In this document: piece after piece, positions 8,724 through 17,652 of the stretch
Position numbering within the stretch: position 1 is the first letter of the stretch
Layout: every line of letters starts with the position of its first letter
Assembly (NCBI RefSeq): GCF_014295035.1
Contig: NZ_CP060404.1
Location: 5,930,501-5,994,500, forward strand
Length of the DNA: 64,000 nt
Direction: 5' to 3'
DNA from: Streptomyces buecherae
GTDB taxonomy: Bacteria > Actinomycetota > Actinomycetes > Streptomycetales > Streptomycetaceae
Program-made: the position numbers and the translations under genes
The notes under the pieces: model-generated
Told to the model about the DNA's origin: nothing
The model's database searches: none
Seen by the model: only the letters and a program-made list of their open reading frames with translations

Positions 8724-9764
8724 ATGCTCGAACCCATGCGACCCGCTCACCTCGCCCTGGCCGTGCTGATCACCGCCGCCTGGGGCGTCAACTTCGTCGT
8801 CATCGAGGTCGGCCTCGACCACTTCCCGCCGCTGTTGTTCTGCGCGCTGCGGTTCACGGCCGCCGCGCTGCCCGCCGTGTTCCTCGTGGGCCGACCCCAG
8901 GTGCCCTGGCGCTGGGTGATCGGCGTGGGGCTGGCGCTCGGCCTGGCCAAGTTCGGCCTGCTGTTCGTCGGCATGAACCAGGGCGCGCCGGCCGGCCTCT
9001 CCTCGCTGGTGCTCCAGGTGCAGGCGGTGTTCACGGCCCTGTTCGCCGCGTTCGCGCTCGGCGAGCGCCCCGGGCCGGTGCGGCTGCTCGGCATGGGCGT
9101 CGCGCTGGGCGGCATCGCGGTGGCGGCCGTGGACGAGGGGACGTCGGGGCCGGTGCTCGGCTTCGCGCTGGTCGTGGCCGCCGCCGCGTTCTGGGGCGTC
9201 TCCAACGTACTGACCCGCAAGGCCGCTCCGCCCGACGGGCTGCGGTTCATGGTCTGGGTGAGCGTCGTCCCGGTGCTGCCGCTGCTGGGCCTGTCGCTGG
9301 TCTTCGAGGGCCCGCAGCGGGACCTGGAGGCGCTGCGCGGCCTCGACTGGAGCGGCCTGGGCGCCATCGCGTTCGTGGCCTGGGGCACCACGCTCTTCGG
9401 CTTCGGCGCCTGGGGCTTCCTGCTGCGCACCTATGACGCGTCGGCGGTCGCGCCGTTCTCGCTCCTGGTGCCGGTCTTCGGCATGTCGTCCGCGGCGCTG
9501 CTGCTGGGCGAGGGGATCAGTCCGCTGCGCTGGCTGGCCGCCGCGCTCCTGGTCGGCGGCGTCGCGCTGACCTCGTTCGCGGGCGCCAGGGGCGGCGGGC
9601 GCCCCACCGCCCCGCCCAAGGGACCGGACCCGACCCCGGAACCGGCCCCGAAGCCCGCCCTGAAACCGGGCCCGGATCCGGTCGCGGCACCGGACCCGAT
9701 CGCCTCGACCCCGGCCCCGGCTACGGGTGCTGGCCCGGCTCCCGCCGCTGGCTCTCCCGCGTGA
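8724..9764 (+). CDS. EamA-family (DMT superfamily) transporter
   Basis: A 346-residue integral membrane protein with two EamA repeats, about ten hydrophobic helices in all: residues 5-140 (start AHLALAVLITAAWGVNFVVIE) and 150-290 (VLGFALVVAAAAFWGVSNVLTRKA). The WGVNF / WGVSN motifs near the start of each repeat are typical of metabolite exporters such as amino-acid or purine exporters. The last ~60 residues are a Pro/Ala-rich tail (PTPEPAPKPALKPGPDP) unlike the family. Its final 44 bp overlap the convergent isomerase gene tail to tail. Starts at 8724 and 8736 are both possible. Substrate unknown. Confidence 0.92.
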   Translation: MLEPMRPAHLALAVLITAAWGVNFVVIEVGLDHFPPLLFCALRFTAAALPAVFLVGRPQVPWRWVIGVGLALGLAKFGLLFVGMNQGAPAGLSSLVLQVQAVFTALFAAFALGERPGPVRLLGMGVALGGIAVAAVDEGTSGPVLGFALVVAAAAFWGVSNVLTRKAAPPDGLRFMVWVSVVPVLPLLGLSLVFEGPQRDLEALRGLDWSGLGAIAFVAWGTTLFGFGAWGFLLRTYDASAVAPFSLLVPVFGMSSAALLLGEGISPLRWLAAALLVGGVALTSFAGARGGGRPTAPPKGPDPTPEPAPKPALKPGPDPVAAPDPIASTPAPATGAGPAPAAGSPA

Positions 9765-10599
9765 CGGAGCCCGTGCCAGCGGCGGCGGCCAGCAGCCCGC
9801 GCAGGTGGTCCCGGCCCGCGTCGAGCAGCGTGGGCAGCTCGGCCGCCTCCGGGTGCCAACGCTTCTCGTACTCCCAGCTCACCCAGCCCTCGGCCGGCGC
9901 GTCCTGCGCGGCGTCGGCGAAGTTGGCCCGTACGAGCGCGGTCAGGATCGCGGCCAGCGGCAGCGCGCCCCGGCCGAGCGGCAGCGGGGACGTGTCCTCG
10001 GCCGAGGCGACGTCCTTGACCTGCACGTATCCCAGGTGCGGGGCGAGCGCGGCGTGTGAGGCCACCGGGTCCTCGCCGCCGAGCCAGGTGTGCAGCACGT
10101 CCCAGACGGCCCCCACGCTCAGGTGCCCGACCAGGCCGAGCACCCGGCAGGCGTCGGCCGCGGTGCGGTGCGAGTCGTGGGTCTCAAAGAGCAGCCGTAC
10201 GCCGAGGTCGTGCGCGTACGGCGCGACGGCGGCCAGCCGGCGGGCGGCCGTGGCGTCGGCCTCGGCGGGGTCCTGGTCGCCGCCGCCGGGGAAGACGCGC
10301 ACGTACGGGGCGCCGAGGTCGCGGGCGAGCGCGAGGTGCTGGCGCAGCGCGTCGAGGACCGGGCCGTCGTCGCCGGCCTCGGCGACCCGTACGTAGCCGG
10401 CGACGGCGAGCACGGTCAGCCCGGCGGCGCGGAACCGCGCCGCGACGTCGGCCCGTTCGGCCGCGCCGATGCCGACATGGACCGGTTCCTCGGGGTGGGC
10501 CCGCAGTTCGACGCCCTGGTATCCGTGGTCCACGGCGAGTTCTACGACGTCGGGGATCGGCAGGCCGGGCACGCCGAGGGTGGAAAAGGCGAGCTTCAC
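9721..10599 (-). CDS. Sugar phosphate isomerase/epimerase (xylose-isomerase-like TIM barrel)
   Basis: A 292-residue AP-endonuclease-2-family TIM barrel. The sequence starts MKLAFSTLGVPGLPIPDVVELAVDHGYQGVELR. Metal-binding-type residues appear in LLFETHDSHRTAAD (Glu, His), VGAVWDVLHTW (Asp, His) and HLGYVQVKD, ending with WEYEKRWHPE. The start is GTG with AGGAG upstream. The family interconverts sugars or inososes. The gene lies 3' of the LacI gene on the same strand with a 309-bp gap, suggesting LacI-controlled sugar use. It is distinct from the iolE-like paralogue at 23452. The 3' end overlaps the convergent EamA gene by 44 bp. Substrate unknown. Confidence 0.85.
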   Translation of the reverse strand: MKLAFSTLGVPGLPIPDVVELAVDHGYQGVELRAHPEEPVHVGIGAAERADVAARFRAAGLTVLAVAGYVRVAEAGDDGPVLDALRQHLALARDLGAPYVRVFPGGGDQDPAEADATAARRLAAVAPYAHDLGVRLLFETHDSHRTAADACRVLGLVGHLSVGAVWDVLHTWLGGEDPVASHAALAPHLGYVQVKDVASAEDTSPLPLGRGALPLAAILTALVRANFADAAQDAPAEGWVSWEYEKRWHPEAAELPTLLDAGRDHLRGLLAAAAGTGSVTRESQRREPGQHP

Positions 10600-10908
10600 G
10601 CGGGCTCCTGAGCGGTCGGTGCGCACGGGCGGGCACGGCGACGCTAGGCAGCGAACGCGACCAGGTCAAACCCGCCACGGGGGCCGGGCGGCCCCTTTTC
10701 CGGCTTCCCGCATTCCCGAGCGAGATGCCCTCTCCAAAGCGGGGTCCTTCGGGTGTCCTTCGTGCCCGAGGGGCGCCAGTCCCCTGCGACGCGGAGGACC
10801 CCCCTCCTGCCCGACAGGCGTCCTCGACCGTGGCCACCTGGGCGAGCGCCGCCCAGCGCCGCCCGTCGAAGGCACCCCCGCCCGAGGGCCGCCCTGGTCG
10901 GGCGCGGC
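10600..10908. other. 309-bp spacer, no gene seen
   Basis: Between the LacI stop and the TIM-barrel start. A proximal ribosome-binding site serves the isomerase. No convincing ORF, repeat or hairpin was found. Confidence 0.6.
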
Positions 10909-12084
10909 TCAGCGGCCGGGGGCGGGGGGTGGTGCGGTCGAGTCGCGGATCATCAGCTCGGCGCGGATCATGGCCACCCCGCCCGGCGGCGGGGCCTCCC
11001 GCCCGAGCGCCAGCCGCCCCGCCCGCGCGCCCGCCTCGTACAGGGGCAGCCGTACGGTACTGAGCGCCGGGGCCGCGTCCGCGCTGAACGGCAGGTCGTC
11101 GAAGCCGGTGACCGACACGTCCCGGGGGATGCTGAGCCCCATGTCGCGCAGCGCGGCGCAGGCGCCGAGCGCGACCGTGTCGTTGGCCGCGACCAGCGCG
11201 GTGATGCCGGGCTCGCGGCGCAGGAGTTCGCAGGCCGCGTCGTAACCGCTGGCCCGGTCGTACGCCCCGTGCACGACCAGCGGCGGTTGTTCGGCCGCCG
11301 CCACCGGGTCCCCGTCCGGCTGGGCCTCCGGTGCCTGGGCCGGGAGGCCGTGCGCGGCCAGCGCGGCGAGGTGTCCCTCAAGCCGGTGGCGGGTGGTGGT
11401 GCGTTCGGCGGGGCCCGCGATGTAGCCGACGCGGCGGTGGCCGAGGGTGAGCAGGTGCTCGGTCAGCCGCCTGGCGCCGCCCCGGTTGTCGAAGGTGAGC
11501 GCGAGCGCCCCCGGCACCGGGGGCCTTCCGCACAGCACCACCCGGGTGCCGGCGGCGACCAGCCTGGCCACCTTGGCCGCCAGCCGCTCGGTGTGCTCGG
11601 GGCCGTCGGCCGCGCTGCCGGTGAGGACGACGGCCGCGGCGCGCTGGCGCTGGAGCAGCGTGAGGTAGGTGAGTTCGCGCTCGGGGGAGCCGTTGGTGTT
11701 GCACACGACGGCCAGCTTCTCGGCCGCCGTCGCCGGGCCGGCGGGACCCGTCGCGGCCCTGCCCTGCGGTCCGCCGGGCGCCTGGCCCGGCCCCCACGCG
11801 TCGGCGGCGGGCGGGGCGGCGGGGCCCATCTCGGACTGGATGGCCCCCGCCATGATCCCGAAGAAGGGGTCGGCGATGTCGTTGACGAGGATGCCGACGA
11901 GGTCCGAGTTGGCCGCCGCCAGCGCGCTGGCCGGCCCGTTGACCACGTAGTCCAGGTCGTCGACGGCCCGCAGCACCCGGGCCCGAGTGGCCTCCGCGAC
12001 CGGGTAGTTCCCGCTGAGCACCCGGGAGACGGTGGCCGGTGACACCCCGGCGCGCGCCGCTACGTCGGCCAGGGTCACCGTCAT
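10909..12084 (-). CDS. LacI-family transcriptional regulator
   Basis: A 391-residue repressor. Residues 1-25 (MTVTLADVAARAGVSPATVSRVLSG) are the canonical LacI HTH and the hinge helix follows near 50. The sugar-binding domain follows (SDLVGILVNDIADPFFGIMAGAIQSE ... VSVTGFDDLPFSADAAPALSTVRLPLYEAGARAGRLALG), ending in the dimerisation region. A Gly/Pro/Ala-rich insertion of ~40 residues (after about residue 90) interrupts the first lobe. It is probably autoregulated and controls the downstream TIM-barrel gene; the iol genes 10 kb away are a less certain target. Effector unknown. Confidence 0.92.
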   Translation of the reverse strand: MTVTLADVAARAGVSPATVSRVLSGNYPVAEATRARVLRAVDDLDYVVNGPASALAAANSDLVGILVNDIADPFFGIMAGAIQSEMGPAAPPAADAWGPGQAPGGPQGRAATGPAGPATAAEKLAVVCNTNGSPERELTYLTLLQRQRAAAVVLTGSAADGPEHTERLAAKVARLVAAGTRVVLCGRPPVPGALALTFDNRGGARRLTEHLLTLGHRRVGYIAGPAERTTTRHRLEGHLAALAAHGLPAQAPEAQPDGDPVAAAEQPPLVVHGAYDRASGYDAACELLRREPGITALVAANDTVALGACAALRDMGLSIPRDVSVTGFDDLPFSADAAPALSTVRLPLYEAGARAGRLALGREAPPPGGVAMIRAELMIRDSTAPPPAPGR

Positions 12085-12626
12085 CGCTTCCGCTCCATCC
12101 GCCGTCCTTCGCCCTCGCGAGCACCGCCGCCGCTGTTGGCTGGCGTCCGTCCGTTGGCGTCGCTGTCCGTCGCCGCTGTTGTTCGTCTGTTCGGTTCCGC
12201 TGCCGCCGTCGCCGAGGTGGTCACCGCGCCCCAGCCCGTTCGTAACGCCACCGCTCGCGCCGCCACCGTTCGTACCGCCGCGGTGGCTGTCGTGGACCGT
12301 TGGTGTTATGCCCCGGCGCAAACCGCCCGTCGCTGACGGCACCGCGCACTCGCGGCGGCGAACCGGGAGTCCGCCGACGCCGCCGCGGCAGCACGTCGGG
12401 GCCCGCGTACCCCGGGGCACCGCAGGGTAGCCGGGTCGGGCCCACGGGCGGGAACCGGGTCGGCCGGGCCCGCCGCGAGCCCCCGACCGCTCGCCACTCG
12501 GCACGGATGAAAAACAGCGGGAAATCGTGCAACCCTTCCCGCCCGCGACGGGTCGTATGTGTCATCGGGCTTCCGCGGAGGGGAATCTGGGGGGATTTCG
12601 AGCGGAGCCAGTGGAGGGGGAAGCCT

Positions 12627-12656
12627 GAGGGGCCCGGTCCGTGGACCGGGCCCCTC
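12627..12656. terminator. 14-bp perfect hairpin
   Basis: GAGGGGCCCGGTCC and GGACCGGGCCCCTC are exact complements separated by GT. No gene ends immediately upstream on either strand, so it may insulate the helicase promoter or terminate an unannotated transcript. Confidence 0.7.
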
Positions 12657-12749
12657 GTGGCGTACGGGCCCGCGCGCGGCGGCCGTCGCAGGGCGGACTT
12701 CGGGGGTGGGCGGCGAGCGTACGGCCCTTGTGGGGCGGCCCGTTCGGAG

Positions 12750-12758
12750 TTATCCACA
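12750..12758 (+). promoter_or_regulatory. Perfect E. coli-type DnaA-box 9-mer
   Basis: TTATCCACA lies 40 bp before the helicase start. It is a single box without a cluster, so not an origin; it could allow DnaA-linked control of the helicase, or be chance. Confidence 0.4.
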
Positions 12759-12798
12759 GGCTCGCACGGGTGTCGGACGGCGGCGGTACGGTCGCCTC

Positions 12799-15090
12799 AT
12801 GTTCAAGCTCGCGGTGGTCGAAGGGGTCCTGGAGCGGATCACCTACGCCAATGAAGAGAACGGCTACACGGTCGCGCGGGTCGACACGGGGCGCGGCTCC
12901 GGTGACCTGCTGACGGTGGTGGGCTCGCTGCTCGGCGCCCAGCCGGGCGAGTCGCTGCGCATGGAGGGCCGCTGGGGCTCCCACCCGCAGTACGGCAAGC
13001 AGTTCACGGTGGAGAACTACACGACGGTGCTGCCCGCCACCGTCCAGGGCATCCGCCGCTATCTGGGCTCCGGGCTCATCAAGGGCATCGGGCCGCGCAT
13101 CGCCGACCGGATCACCGAGCACTTCGGCGTGGAGACGCTGGACGTCATCGAGCAGCACCCGGAGCGGCTGATCGAGGTGCCCGGGCTCGGCCCCAAGCGC
13201 ACCAGGATGATCGGCGCGGCCTGGGAGGAGCAGAAGGCCATCAAGGAGGTCATGGTCTTCCTCCAGGGCGTCGGCGTCTCCACCTCCATCGCGGTGCGCA
13301 TCTACAAGAAGTACGGCGACGCCTCCATCTCCGTCGTGCGCAACCAGCCGTACCGCCTCGCGGCCGACGTCTGGGGCATCGGCTTCCTGACCGCCGACCG
13401 CATCGCCCAGGCCGTCGGCATCCCGCACGACAGCCCGGACCGCGTCAAGGCGGGCCTGCAGTACGCGCTGTCCCAGTCCACCGACAACGGGCACTGCTAC
13501 CTGCCCGAGGAACAACTGATCGCGGACGCCGTCAAGTTGCTCCAGGTGGACACGGGACTGGTGATCGAGTGCCTGGGGGAGCTGGCCGAGGACCCGGAGG
13601 GGGTGGTCCGGGAGGCGGTGCCCGGGCCCGCCGACGGCGAACCGGTCACGGCCGTGTATCTGGTCCCCTTCCACCGCGCGGAGCTGTCGCTGGCCGGCTC
13701 GCTGCGCCGGCTGCTGCGCGGCGACGAGGACCGGATGCCCGGCTTCCGGGACGTCGACTGGGACAAGGCGCTGGCCTGGCTCGGCCGGCGCACCGGCGCG
13801 GACCTCGCCCCCGAGCAGCGGGAGGCGGTCAGGCTCGCGCTGACCGAGAAGGTGGCGGTGCTCACGGGCGGCCCCGGCTGCGGCAAGTCGTTCACGGTGC
13901 GTTCCGTGGTGGAGCTGGCCCGCGCGAAGCAGGCCAAGGTGGTGCTGGCGGCGCCCACGGGCCGGGCCGCCAAGCGGCTCGCCGAGCTGACCGGCGCCGA
14001 GGCGTCCACGGTGCACCGACTCCTCGAACTCAAGCCGGGTGGCGACGCGGCGTACGACCGGGACCGGCCGCTGGACGCCGACCTGGTCGTGGTGGACGAG
14101 GCGTCGATGCTGGACCTGCTGCTGGCCAACAAGCTGGTGAAGGCCGTGCCGCCGGGCGCGCACCTGCTGCTCGTCGGCGACGTGGACCAACTCCCCTCCG
14201 TGGGCGCCGGCGAGGTGCTGCGCGACCTGCTCGCGCCGGGCAGCCCGGTCCCGTCCGTGCGGCTGACCCGGATCTTCCGGCAGGCCCAGCAGTCCGGCGT
14301 GGTCACCAACGCGCACCGGATCAACTCCGGGGTGCCGCCGATCACCGAGGGCCTGCCGGACTTCTTCCTCTTCGTGGAGGACGACACGGAGGAGGCGGGA
14401 CGGCTCACGGTCGACGTGGCGGCCCGCCGCATCCCGGCGAAGTTCGGCCTTGACCCGCGCCGCGACGTGCAGGTGCTCGCGCCGATGCACCGCGGCCCCG
14501 CCGGCGCGGGCACGCTCAACGGGCTGCTCCAGCAGGCCGTGACCCCCGCCCGCCCGGACCTGCCAGAGCGGCGCTTCGGCGGCCGGACCTTCCGCGTCGG
14601 GGACAAGGTCACCCAAATCAGAAACAACTACGAGAAGGGGGTGAACGGCGTCTTCAACGGCACCGTGGGCGTGGTCACCGCGCTCGACAACGAGGAGCAG
14701 CGGCTGACGGTGCGCACGGACGAGGACGAGGAGGTGGGGTACGACTTCGACGAACTGGACGAGTTGGCGCACGCCTATGCCGTGACCATCCACCGCTCGC
14801 AGGGCAGCGAGTATCCGGCGGTGGTGATCCCGGTGACGACCGGGGCGTGGATGATGCTCCAGCGCAATCTGCTCTACACGGCGGTGACGCGGGCGAAGCG
14901 GCTCGTCGTGCTGGTCGGCTCGCGCAAGGCGTTGGGGCAGGCCGTCCGCACGGTTTCCGCGGGGCGCCGCTGCACCGCGCTCGACCATCGGCTCGGCGGC
15001 GAAGCCCCGCGTTCCGCTTCCGCCGGGTTTCCGGAATCGGCAGTAAGGGGGCAGGATGGACACGATGGCGGCACTGAGTGCCGCAATTAG
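12799..15090 (+). CDS. recD2: RecD2-like SF1B DNA helicase
   Basis: A 763-residue ATP-dependent 5'-3' helicase of the stand-alone RecD2 type, acting in DNA repair without RecBC. An N-terminal OB-like domain (about 1-75) is followed by tandem helix-hairpin-helix motifs (IKGIGPRIADRITEHFG, VPGLGPKRTRMI) that are diagnostic for RecD2. The motor follows: Walker A LTGGPGCGKSFT (about 355), motif Ia LAAPTGRAAKRL, motif II VVVDEASMLD, motif III LLLVGDVDQLPSVGAG, motif IV LTRIFRQAQQS. The C-terminal module AYAVTIHRSQGSEYPAVVIPV and YTAVTRAKRLVVLVG carries motifs V-VI. A ~35-residue polar tail follows the last motif. The chosen ATG matches family N-termini; only a weak ribosome-binding site is visible. 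Confidence 0.95.
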   Translation: MFKLAVVEGVLERITYANEENGYTVARVDTGRGSGDLLTVVGSLLGAQPGESLRMEGRWGSHPQYGKQFTVENYTTVLPATVQGIRRYLGSGLIKGIGPRIADRITEHFGVETLDVIEQHPERLIEVPGLGPKRTRMIGAAWEEQKAIKEVMVFLQGVGVSTSIAVRIYKKYGDASISVVRNQPYRLAADVWGIGFLTADRIAQAVGIPHDSPDRVKAGLQYALSQSTDNGHCYLPEEQLIADAVKLLQVDTGLVIECLGELAEDPEGVVREAVPGPADGEPVTAVYLVPFHRAELSLAGSLRRLLRGDEDRMPGFRDVDWDKALAWLGRRTGADLAPEQREAVRLALTEKVAVLTGGPGCGKSFTVRSVVELARAKQAKVVLAAPTGRAAKRLAELTGAEASTVHRLLELKPGGDAAYDRDRPLDADLVVVDEASMLDLLLANKLVKAVPPGAHLLLVGDVDQLPSVGAGEVLRDLLAPGSPVPSVRLTRIFRQAQQSGVVTNAHRINSGVPPITEGLPDFFLFVEDDTEEAGRLTVDVAARRIPAKFGLDPRRDVQVLAPMHRGPAGAGTLNGLLQQAVTPARPDLPERRFGGRTFRVGDKVTQIRNNYEKGVNGVFNGTVGVVTALDNEEQRLTVRTDEDEEVGYDFDELDELAHAYAVTIHRSQGSEYPAVVIPVTTGAWMMLQRNLLYTAVTRAKRLVVLVGSRKALGQAVRTVSAGRRCTALDHRLGGEAPRSASAGFPESAVRGQDGHDGGTECRN

Positions 15091-15192
15091 GCCCGATGGC
15101 CGACCCCGAGTGCACGTTCATCGTCCAAATGGGGGAAGGTAGAGCTAGTCAGGGCACCTCGAAGAAGAGGCACAACGTCGGTGAGGGATGAC

Positions 15193-16482
15193 GTGAGCGA
15201 CAACTCTGTAGTACTGCGGCACGGGGACGGCGAATACAGCTACCCGGTGATCGAGAGCACCGTCGGCGACAGCGGCTTCGATATCAGCAAGCTCCGCGCC
15301 CAGACCGGTCTGGTGACCCTGGACTCGGGATACGGCAATACCGCCGCGTACAAGTCCGCGATCACCTACCTCGACGGTGAGCGGGGCATCCTGCGCTACC
15401 GCGGTTATCCGATCGAGCAGCTCGCGGAGCGGAGCACCTTCCTGGAGACGGCGTTCCTGCTGATCAACGGGGAGCTGCCGACCGTCGACGAGCTGGCTAC
15501 CTTCCGTAACGAGATCACCCAGCACACGCTGCTCCACGAGGACGTGAAGCGGTTCTACGACGGCTTCCCCCGCGACGCCCACCCGATGGCGATGCTGTCG
15601 TCCGTGGTCAGCGCGCTGTCCACGTTCTACCAGGACAGCCACAACCCGTTCGACGAGAAGCAGCGCCACCTGTCGACGATCCGGCTGCTGGCCAAGCTGC
15701 CGACGATCGCCGCGTACGCGTACAAGAAGTCCGTCGGTCACCCGGTCGTCTACCCCCGTAACGACCTGGGTTACGTCGAGAACTTCCTCCGCATGACATT
15801 CTCGGTGCCGGCCGCCGAGTACGACCTGGACCCCGTCGTGGTCAACGCCCTGGACAAGCTGCTGATCCTGCACGCGGACCACGAGCAGAACTGTTCGACC
15901 TCCACGGTCCGGCTGGTCGGATCCTCGCAGGCGAACATGTTCGCGTCGATCTCGGCGGGCATCAGCGCGCTGTGGGGCCCGCTGCACGGCGGCGCCAACC
16001 AGTCGGTCCTCGAGATGCTGGAGAGCATCAAGAACTCCGGCGGCGACGTGGACACCTTCATCCGCAAGGTGAAGGACAAGGAAGACGGCGTGAAGCTCAT
16101 GGGCTTCGGGCACCGCGTCTACAAGAACTTCGACCCCCGGGCGAAGATCATCAAGTCGGCGGCGCACGACGTCCTCTCCGCCCTCGGCAAGTCCGACGAG
16201 CTGCTCGACATCGCGCTCAAGCTCGAAGAGCACGCGCTGGCCGACGACTACTTCGTGGAGCGCAAGCTCTACCCGAACGTCGACTTCTACACCGGCCTCA
16301 TCTATCGGGCGATGGGCTTCCCGACCGAGATGTTCACCGTGCTCTTCGCGCTCGGCCGGCTCCCCGGCTGGATCGCCCAGTGGCACGAGATGATCAAGGA
16401 GCCCGGCTCCCGCATCGGCCGCCCCCGCCAGATCTACACGGGCGTCGTCGAGCGCGACTTCGTCCCCGTGGAGCAGCGCTAA
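15193..16482 (+). CDS. gltA: Type II citrate synthase
   Basis: Condenses acetyl-CoA and oxaloacetate to citrate, the entry step of the TCA cycle. 429 residues, the usual bacterial type II length. Catalytic His regions are GPLHGGANQ and MGFGHRVYKNFDPRAK; the substrate-binding Arg lies in the same block. LILHADHEQNCSTSTVRLVGSS is a signature stretch. GTG at 15193 is preceded by GAGG at seven bases and gives the usual N-terminus (MSDNSVVLRHGDGEYSYPVI); the upstream in-frame GTG at 15181 lacks a ribosome-binding site. Monocistronic, with a hairpin downstream. Confidence 0.97.
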   Translation: MSDNSVVLRHGDGEYSYPVIESTVGDSGFDISKLRAQTGLVTLDSGYGNTAAYKSAITYLDGERGILRYRGYPIEQLAERSTFLETAFLLINGELPTVDELATFRNEITQHTLLHEDVKRFYDGFPRDAHPMAMLSSVVSALSTFYQDSHNPFDEKQRHLSTIRLLAKLPTIAAYAYKKSVGHPVVYPRNDLGYVENFLRMTFSVPAAEYDLDPVVVNALDKLLILHADHEQNCSTSTVRLVGSSQANMFASISAGISALWGPLHGGANQSVLEMLESIKNSGGDVDTFIRKVKDKEDGVKLMGFGHRVYKNFDPRAKIIKSAAHDVLSALGKSDELLDIALKLEEHALADDYFVERKLYPNVDFYTGLIYRAMGFPTEMFTVLFALGRLPGWIAQWHEMIKEPGSRIGRPRQIYTGVVERDFVPVEQR

Positions 16483-16566
16483 CCGGAGGCAGTGGGGCGG
16501 CGGGGCGCCATCCGCCCGCCGCGTGCGGACGCGCACCCCGCCCGCCCCGACGCCCCGCCGACCCGC

Positions 16567-16603
16567 CACGCCGGGCAGGCCCCTTTGCGGCCCGCCCGGC
16601 GTG
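16567..16603 (+). terminator. Hairpin downstream of citrate synthase
   Basis: CACGCCGGGC (16567-16576) pairs exactly with GCCCGGCGTG (16594-16603) across a 17-nt loop that can itself pair further (GGCC...GGCC). It lies 85 bp after the stop. Confidence 0.65.
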
Positions 16604-16642
16604 CCGCTGCCCGGCCCGCGCGGCGGGCGGGTCGGCCCGCGC

Positions 16643-16740
16643 CACCCGTCCGAGCAGGGCATCGTCCCACCCGTCCGAGCAGGGCAACGCCCCACTCGCC
16701 CGGCGGGGCAACTCCCTACTCGGGTGAGCAGGGCAGCAGC
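16643..16740. repeat. Degenerate 25-bp minisatellite reaching into the tetR 3' end
   Basis: Four head-to-tail units start at 16643, 16668, 16693 and 16717. The first two share CACCCGTCCGAGCAGGGCA and differ at only three positions; the third and fourth are more diverged (CACTCGCCCGGCGGGGCA, TACTCGGGTGAGCAGGGCA). The last unit contains the stop and final codons of the TetR gene. Confidence 0.75.
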
Positions 16741-17279
16741 GCGCGCAGCATCTCGTCGAACTCCGTCACGCCGGGCGGGTCGTCGGTGAGCAGCGCCTGC
16801 AGCAGGAGGCCGTCGATGGCGCCGACGACGATGCGTACCCGCACCGGGTCGTCGGTGTACTTGCGGGCGAAGTCCGCCGCCGCGTCCAGCCAGACCTGGG
16901 TGACCTCGCGCAGCTCGGGGCGCCGGGCGGCCTGGAGGTAGAGCTCGTACTCGGCCAGGAGCCGACCGGGCTCGGCGGCCACGTCGGCCATGAGCTGGGC
17001 CAGCATGCGGCGGCTGTCGAGGCCGCCGTCCGTCGCGAGGGCCAGTCGGCGCATGCGGGCGGCGTCCTCGTGCATCACGCTGGTCAGCGCCGCGCACAGC
17101 AGGTCGTCGATGCTGCGGAAGTAGTAGGTGGCCGACGCGTTGGGCAGCTCGGCCTCGCGGGCCACCGCCCGGTGGCTGACGCCCGAGGCCCCGTCCCGCT
17201 CGACCACCCGCAGCGCCGCCTCGATCAGCGCCTGCCGCCGCCGCTCGCCCTTGACGCGCCGCCCGTCCGTCGCGGGCAC
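16716..17279 (-). CDS. TetR-family transcriptional regulator
   Basis: With the GTG at 17279 (preceded by GAGGGGGG) this is a 187-residue TetR protein of normal length. The HTH at residues 10-55 reads RRQALIEAALRVVERDGASGVSHRAVAREAELPNASATYYFRSIDDLL, followed by an all-helical ligand domain. The frame continues open upstream past 17653 with Gly/Ala/Asp-rich sequence and a further in-frame GTG at 17534, so a disordered N-terminal extension is possible. It lies downstream of the MFS gene on the same strand and probably represses it via the palindrome at 19222. The last codons are part of a minisatellite, which may have altered the C-terminus (LLPCSPE). Confidence 0.85.
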   Translation of the reverse strand: MPATDGRRVKGERRRQALIEAALRVVERDGASGVSHRAVAREAELPNASATYYFRSIDDLLCAALTSVMHEDAARMRRLALATDGGLDSRRMLAQLMADVAAEPGRLLAEYELYLQAARRPELREVTQVWLDAAADFARKYTDDPVRVRIVVGAIDGLLLQALLTDDPPGVTEFDEMLRALLPCSPE

Positions 17280-17652
17280 GCCCCCCTCGGCCCGCCCGGC
17301 CCGGGCCCGCCCCGCAGCCGCCTTCCGCCGCGCACCATCTCCAGAGGCCGCGCTTTCTTCAGGGTCCGTACCTTCTCCCGGGCCCGCGTCATCCCCGGTC
17401 GCGGGGTCGCCGGGGCCGGCGGGCTCGCCCGATCTGGCGGCGCGGCTCGACCCGGCGGCATCGCTCGACCCGCCGGAGTCGTCCGGGCTGAGAACGCTGC
17501 CCGGGCCCGCGATGGCAGGGGGTTGGCCCGCCACCGCGGGGTCGGGCGACCGGTGGGTGTCGGCGGTGTCGTCGCCGTCGCCGGACTGGTGCGCGGCTTC
17601 ACGCTCGTTCAGGGCAAGCTCCCGTGGCCCGGGCGGCCGGAACGCGGTGCGT
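17280..17652. other. 373-bp region between MFS and TetR genes: spacer or TetR extension
   Basis: Open in the TetR frame and encoding low-complexity Gly/Ser/Asp/Ala sequence (e.g. SPDDSGGSSDAAGSSRAARSG). No hairpin or independent gene seen. Whether it is translated depends on the TetR start. Confidence 0.5.

Larger units (their letters stand above)
12085..12798. other. 714-bp intergenic region
   Basis: Upstream regions of the divergent lacI and helicase genes. The first ~200 bp downstream of 12085 are CCGCCG-rich. Open frames run through it on both strands but lack ribosome-binding sites and normal amino-acid composition. It contains the terminator at 12627-12656 and a DnaA-box-like 9-mer at 12750. 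Nothing else recognised. Confidence 0.55.

Noticed and set aside
12221..12757. 178-codon minus-strand frame upstream of lacI
   Set aside because: Arg/Pro/Gly-rich, crosses a 14-bp hairpin, no start signals.
12750..12758. DnaA box as part of a replication origin
   Set aside because: Only one box, no dnaA/dnaN neighbourhood and no AT-rich unwinding region.
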